From Clavibacter sp. B3I6 (GTDB taxonomy: Bacteria; Actinomycetota; Actinomycetes; Actinomycetales; Microbacteriaceae): DNA of 64,000 bases. Shown here in pieces: positions 60,172-64,000 of this stretch (position 1 is the stretch's first letter; every line of letters begins with the position of its first letter). Made by a program: the position numbers and the translations under genes. The DNA lies in the NCBI RefSeq assembly GCF_030816895.1, contig NZ_JAUSYL010000001.1:2728001-2792000 (forward strand), read 5' to 3'. Under the pieces are notes generated by a model. That model was not told the DNA's origin. It did no database searches and worked only from the letters and a program-made list of their open reading frames with translations.

Positions 60172-62430
60172 CTACCGGTCGGCGTCCTCCTCGTCGGACT
60201 CCGGCTCCTCGTCGAGCAGCAGGAACAGGCCCGCGTACGGCTCGAGCTGCACGGGGAAGCTGGACAGGTCGTCGACCGTGCCGATGACCTGGTCCGTGGT
60301 GGCGTCGCGGACGGCGCGACGGCTCGGCAGGTGCTCGGAGCGCACCGTGGCGAGGATCGGCTCGCCCGTGAAGTTCAGCACCGTCAGCTGGAGCCGCGCG
60401 TCACCCGACGGGTCGCCGTTGTCGAGGCGGTGCACCATCACGAGCATGCCGTGGTGGCCGACGTCCGGGACGTCGACCTGCGTGCCGACCGCGACGTCGA
60501 AGCGCTCGCGCACGTCGAGGACGCTGCGGAGGCCGGACACGAACGACGCGGGGTCGTCCACCTGCGCGGGCAGCGACCCGTAGAGCGAGCGGCCGCGCGG
60601 CATGCCGGATCCGGACGTGGTCGCCTCGGGCGCCGCGTCGAGCAGGTCGTGGCCGCCGCGGTGGACCCAGCGGGTGTCGCCGCCCTCGATGAGGTCGGCG
60701 ACCTGCGACGCCTGCAGCGGCAGGACGCCGAGCAGGTCCCACGCGGAGAGCGCGAAGACGCCCGGCTGCCACGCGTTGAACTTCGCGAGCAGGAGGTGCG
60801 CGGCGCGGATCCCCGCGACGTCGTCCTCGCCGATGGCGTCGAGGGTCGTGAAGCCCTGCGCCGCCGCGATGACGGAGGCCGTCGTGCAGGCGATGCCGTT
60901 CGTGGTGAACACGTGGTTGTAGTCGGCGCTCTCGCCGGTGAGCTCCTCGAGGAGGTCGCCGCGGATCGTGACGGCGAGGTCCGCGCCGGTCACCTCCTCG
61001 CCCCGGAACGGGAACACGTCCGCGCAGTGCTCGGTCGCCCAGTGCACGAGCTCGTAGGTGAGCTCGTCGTGGTTCTGCAGCGCGTGCACGAGGGTCACGG
61101 GCTCCACGCCGACCTCGAGCGAGGTGCGGAGCGTGAGGCGCAGGAACTCGGTGTCGCCGGTCGCGAGCGCGTGCTGGTACGCCGGCCGGTTGATGAAGTC
61201 GTACGACAGGTCGGCGCCGACGCGGCCCGTGTCCCGGATGTCCTCCATCGTGAGGTTCAGCTCCTGGAAGGAGAAGCCGCCGACCTTGCGCACCATGCTC
61301 GCGATGAGGTGGTTCGCGGCCTCGGAGAGCGGGTGGCCCTCGGACCACGCCGGTCCCTCGACGCTCTTCTCGACGCCGAGGAAGCCGTTCGCGTCGAGGC
61401 GCAGCGCGCTGGCGCCGAGGTCGCCGAGCGAGTGCAGCGCGTCGCCGATGACCATGCGCATTCCGGCGAACGTGGGGTCGAGCCAGTTGATGGAGGGCTG
61501 CCCCTGCTTGAAGTAGTGCAGGTACACCCAGCGGCGCGTGCGGCCGTCGACGCCGAGCACGGGCGCGGTGGCGCTCCAGTTGGTCTCCTTGACGCCCGGC
61601 GCGTAGAAGATCACGCGCTGGAGGCGGCCGATGATGTAGCCCTGGTCGGCGAGCGCCTGCTCGGCGACGACGTCGAGGTTCACGGCGTCGCGGCCCGGCA
61701 GCACGTCGGGGAGGAGGTGCCAGTCCTCCTCGGGGATCTCGACCATGTGGTAGATCCCGGGGAAGTCCTTGTAGCCCATCTCCGCCAGGCGGAAGTCGGC
61801 GCCCTTGCCGGTGTGGCCGGGCACGATGTCGTCGATGACGCTGCCGCCGTGCTCGTCGGCGACCTCGGTGAGGCGGCGGAACTCGTCCTCCGTGCCGAAC
61901 GCGGAGTCGATCTGGGTGCTGATGCGGTCGAAGTGGCCGTCGACGCTCGCGGTCTGCGACCACTCGGTGATGCCGCCGGCGAGCTTCACGGGCCCGGTGT
62001 GCACGGCCTCGATGCCGATCGACTGGAAGATCTCCCACAGCTGCGGGTCGCCGAGCGCGGCGAGGTACGACTCCCCGGGCTTGGTGATGAGCGAGATCGG
62101 ATACGCGGTGAACCACACGGAGGCGGTGTCGATGGCGCGGCGGGCGTCCGGGCGCGCGTACGGGTTCGACCACATGCTGGGCGAGCCGGAGAGGCCGCGG
62201 CTCAGCACGTCGGCGTCGCCGAGCATCGACTGGCGGCGGAGCCACTCCACGTAGGAGGGGTTCGAGGCGTCGGCGGCGCGCGGATCCGAGGAGGAGCGGC
62301 GGATCCCGCTCGCGCGCATCTGGGGACGGGAGCGGAGACGCGCGGGACGCGCGGGGAAGCGGTCCTCGTCGTAGGTGATCTCCGTGGGCTCCGGGTCGGG
62401 GATCGCGTTCGTCTCGATGGCGTCGTCCAC
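60172..62430 (-). CDS. GH13 maltosyl/trehalose synthase-like enzyme
   Basis: A 752-residue GH13 alpha-amylase-family protein resembling trehalose synthase (maltose alpha-D-glucosyltransferase). Conserved region I is D-D-I-V-P-G-H-T-G, region II A-L-R-L-D-A-N-G-F with the nucleophile Asp, region III F-Q-E-L-N with the acid/base Glu, and region IV L-Q-N-H-D-E. The first ~75 residues are disordered and charged. The catalytic P-G-H instead of the usual V-N-H in region I, and N-G-F, mark a divergent subgroup, so the reaction is uncertain. No signal peptide. Monocistronic. Confidence 0.82.
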   Translation of the reverse strand: MDDAIETNAIPDPEPTEITYDEDRFPARPARLRSRPQMRASGIRRSSSDPRAADASNPSYVEWLRRQSMLGDADVLSRGLSGSPSMWSNPYARPDARRAIDTASVWFTAYPISLITKPGESYLAALGDPQLWEIFQSIGIEAVHTGPVKLAGGITEWSQTASVDGHFDRISTQIDSAFGTEDEFRRLTEVADEHGGSVIDDIVPGHTGKGADFRLAEMGYKDFPGIYHMVEIPEEDWHLLPDVLPGRDAVNLDVVAEQALADQGYIIGRLQRVIFYAPGVKETNWSATAPVLGVDGRTRRWVYLHYFKQGQPSINWLDPTFAGMRMVIGDALHSLGDLGASALRLDANGFLGVEKSVEGPAWSEGHPLSEAANHLIASMVRKVGGFSFQELNLTMEDIRDTGRVGADLSYDFINRPAYQHALATGDTEFLRLTLRTSLEVGVEPVTLVHALQNHDELTYELVHWATEHCADVFPFRGEEVTGADLAVTIRGDLLEELTGESADYNHVFTTNGIACTTASVIAAAQGFTTLDAIGEDDVAGIRAAHLLLAKFNAWQPGVFALSAWDLLGVLPLQASQVADLIEGGDTRWVHRGGHDLLDAAPEATTSGSGMPRGRSLYGSLPAQVDDPASFVSGLRSVLDVRERFDVAVGTQVDVPDVGHHGMLVMVHRLDNGDPSGDARLQLTVLNFTGEPILATVRSEHLPSRRAVRDATTDQVIGTVDDLSSFPVQLEPYAGLFLLLDEEPESDEEDADR

Positions 62431-62611
62431 TGTGGTGCTCCTCGGGGTGGTGGTGCGCGCCCGGTCCGGGCGCCGTCGGCTCGCAGGCCGCTGCCACGAG
62501 CGTACGCAGGATGGCGGGCCCCGTGGTCCGCCGCGGCGTCGCCCGGGCGCGAGTCGCGTCGAGGGGCGGGGACGCTAGGAGCGGGGCCGGGTCGTATGGG
62601 AGCATCGCGCC

Positions 62612-63112
62612 ATGGGGAGCGACGACACGGGGGATGCGCCGGCGATCCACGGACCGGCGTGGGAGCGCACGGTGCTGCTGCTGGTGCCGCCGAACGACGT
62701 CGACGAGGTGCACGAGTCGGTCGACGACTTCTGGCACCTGAACGCCGACCTGGGCGACCGGGAGCGGATCCGCTTCGAGACGGCGCTGGTCGAGCTCGCG
62801 GGGAACGTCATCGAGCACGCCGACGGGGGCGAGCGGCTGCTGTGCCAGCTGACCCTGCAGCGCACGGCCACCGCGTTGGAGGCCGTGCTGAGCGACAGCG
62901 GCGCCGAGGTGCACGTCCCGTTCCGCACGAAGATGCCGGACCCCGAGGAGATGGCGGAGTCCGGCCGCGGCATCGCGATGATCGAGCTGCTGATGGACGA
63001 CTTCTCCTACGAGCGCGACCCCGGCGGCAACCGCTGGCGCCTCGTGATGCGCCTCCCCGACGTGCTCCAGCGCGACCACCACGTCGCCGTCAGCGGCGAG
63101 ACCGCGGACTGA
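62612..63112 (+). CDS. RsbW-like ATP-binding (anti-sigma/HATPase) protein
   Basis: A 166-residue single-domain GHKL ATPase of the HATPase_c_2/RsbW type. The N-box is E-L-A-G-N-V-I-E-H-A (~60-69), the G1 box D-S-G (~97) and the G2 box S-G-R-G-I-A-M-I (~118-125). Such proteins act as anti-sigma factors and kinases that phosphorylate an STAS-domain anti-anti-sigma protein. No sigma factor or STAS gene is adjacent. The GAF-SpoIIE phosphatase at 35782 could oppose it, at a distance. Terminator follows. Confidence 0.88.
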   Translation: MGSDDTGDAPAIHGPAWERTVLLLVPPNDVDEVHESVDDFWHLNADLGDRERIRFETALVELAGNVIEHADGGERLLCQLTLQRTATALEAVLSDSGAEVHVPFRTKMPDPEEMAESGRGIAMIELLMDDFSYERDPGGNRWRLVMRLPDVLQRDHHVAVSGETAD

Positions 63113-63154
63113 GCGCCCGGCCCGCCGCGGGACGCGTCGCGCCGGGCCGGGCGC
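63113..63154. terminator. Bidirectional hairpin between converging genes
   Basis: GCGCCCGGCCCG (63113-63124) pairs with CGGGCCGGGCGC (63143-63154), a 12-bp stem with an 18-nt loop, between the RsbW-like and aldo/keto reductase genes. Confidence 0.65.
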
Positions 63155-63167
63155 ACGTCACGCGGCG

Positions 63168-64000
63168 TCAGCCCGCGATGCGGTCGAGCTCGGCGACGTC
63201 GTCGGCGGAGAGCCGCAGGGCGCTGCCGGCGACGTTCTCGCGCAGGTGCGCCGCCGAGGAGGTCCCCGGGATGAGGAGGACGTTCGGCGAGCGCTGCAGC
63301 AGCCACGCCAGCGCCACGGACATCGGCGTCGCGTCGAGCCGCGCGGCGACGGCGGAGAGGGAGCCGGACTGCAGGGGGGTGAATCCGCCGAGGGGGAAGA
63401 ACGGGATGTAGGCGATCCCCTCCGCCGCGAGCCGGTCGATGAGCGCGTCGTCCGTCCGGTTCGCCAGGTTGTACATGTTCTGCACGGAGACGATCGGGGC
63501 GATCGACTGCGCCTCGGCGACCTGGTCGGCGGTGGCGTTGCTGACGCCGAGGTGCCGGATCACGCCCTGCCGCTGCAGGTCGACGAGCGTCTCGAACGCC
63601 TCGCCGATCCGCTCCGGCACCGGTCCGTCGGCGTCGCCGAGCCGCAGGTGCACGAGGTCGAGGACGTCGACGCCGAGGGTCTCCAGGTTGTCGTCGACCT
63701 GCGCGCGGAGCTCGTCGGGCGTGCGCGCGGACGGCCAGCCTCCCTGCCCGTCACGGCGTCCGCCGGCCTTGGTGGCGATCAGCAGGTCGGCGGGATAGGG
63801 GTGGAGCGCCTCGCGGATCAGCTCGTTGACGACGCGGGGCCCGTAGGTCTCGGCGGTGTCGATGTGCGTGATCCCGGAGGCGACGGCCTGGCGCAGGACC
63901 TCGAGGGCGCCGTCGCGGTCGGCGGGCGGGCCGAGGACCCAGGGCCCGGCGAGCTGCATGGCCCCGTAGCCGAAGCGCGTCACGGTGCGGTCGCCGAGGG
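63168..64000 (-). CDS. Aldo/keto reductase, 5' end cut by window edge
   Basis: At least 271 residues of an aldo/keto reductase. The catalytic Asp/Tyr are in H-I-D-T-A-E-T-Y-G-P, Lys in I-A-T-K-A-G-G and His in L-V-H-L-R. The C-terminal L-L-I-P-G-T-S-S is the cofactor loop. A GTG at 63983 could serve as start, but the in-frame codons before it read L-G-D-R-T-V-T-R-F-G-Y-G-A-M, the familiar N-terminal strand, so the real start lies beyond 64000. Family substrate unknown. Confidence 0.88.
   Translation of the reverse strand, partial: LGDRTVTRFGYGAMQLAGPWVLGPPADRDGALEVLRQAVASGITHIDTAETYGPRVVNELIREALHPYPADLLIATKAGGRRDGQGGWPSARTPDELRAQVDDNLETLGVDVLDLVHLRLGDADGPVPERIGEAFETLVDLQRQGVIRHLGVSNATADQVAEAQSIAPIVSVQNMYNLANRTDDALIDRLAAEGIAYIPFFPLGGFTPLQSGSLSAVAARLDATPMSVALAWLLQRSPNVLLIPGTSSAAHLRENVAGSALRLSADDVAELDRIAG

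Overview
The window is about 72% G+C, densely coded on both strands, and looks like the chromosome of a Microbacteriaceae actinobacterium. A plant-associated Clavibacter-type organism is my best guess. That rests on an Lsr2 nucleoid protein, an FmdB zinc ribbon, a helicase with a MTES_1575-type nuclease tail, plant-polysaccharide and uronate genes, and very frequent GGATCC in codon pairs. This is inference from content; there is no rRNA in the window.

Layout. 0.1-3.4 kb: a sortase-anchored Pro/Thr-rich surface protein, lsr2 and a Sua5/YrdC protein, all on the minus strand. 3.6-6.4 kb: a DUF4041/T5orf172 nuclease-like protein and an HsdR_N-type endonuclease-like protein, followed by tRNA-Arg(CCT). 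6.8-10.8 kb: a helicase-nuclease with damaged ATPase motifs and a small partner ORF. 10.9-15.2 kb: mscL, an FmdB protein, 5-formyl-THF cyclo-ligase, galU, a RimJ-like acetyltransferase and a membrane protein. 15.3-16.3 kb: tRNA-Ala(CGC) and a lower-GC patch with a SLATT-like membrane protein. 16.4-18.9 kb: a methyltransferase and two conserved unknowns. 19-25 kb: an arabinose-type operon (LacI regulator, ABC binding protein, two permeases, GH51 arabinofuranosidase). 25-30.2 kb: an HtrA protease, an aldo/keto reductase, a lipoprotein and an MFS permease. 30.2-34.2 kb: ribonucleotide reductase, controlled by NrdR boxes beside DnaA boxes. 34.3-46.7 kb: an acetyltransferase, a sulfurtransferase, a GAF-SpoIIE phosphatase, HrpA, an acyl-CoA ligase, an aldo/keto reductase, CorA and a DUF255 protein. 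46.9-51.2 kb: a small secreted protein and a divergent uronate (aldarate) catabolic locus. 51.2-56.8 kb: a frameshifted SdpI-like gene, sdaA, membrane proteins, a DUF427 protein, a CoA-binding protein and metY. 56.9-64 kb: a YeiH-type carrier, a protein O-mannosyltransferase, a DoxX protein, a GH13 enzyme, an RsbW-like ATPase and an aldo/keto reductase cut by the window edge.

The most unusual point is in ribonucleotide reductase. The large subunit (30532-33033) stops without its C-terminal CxxC. A separate 25-codon ORF with its own GGAGGT site overlaps the stop and ends in CDSC. The small subunit has Phe where the radical Tyr should be and Glu at the first metal-ligand position, which is the class Ic pattern. 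The second theme is start-site organisation: at least fifteen genes have a TANNNT hexamer exactly 6-7 nt before the start codon, so leaderless transcripts appear common here.

The gene sets fit a plant-associated lifestyle. Arabinan oligomers could be imported and cleaved (19-25 kb), uronates oxidised to aldarates (47-51 kb), and surface proteins possibly O-mannosylated. These links are inferred from family membership, not shown.
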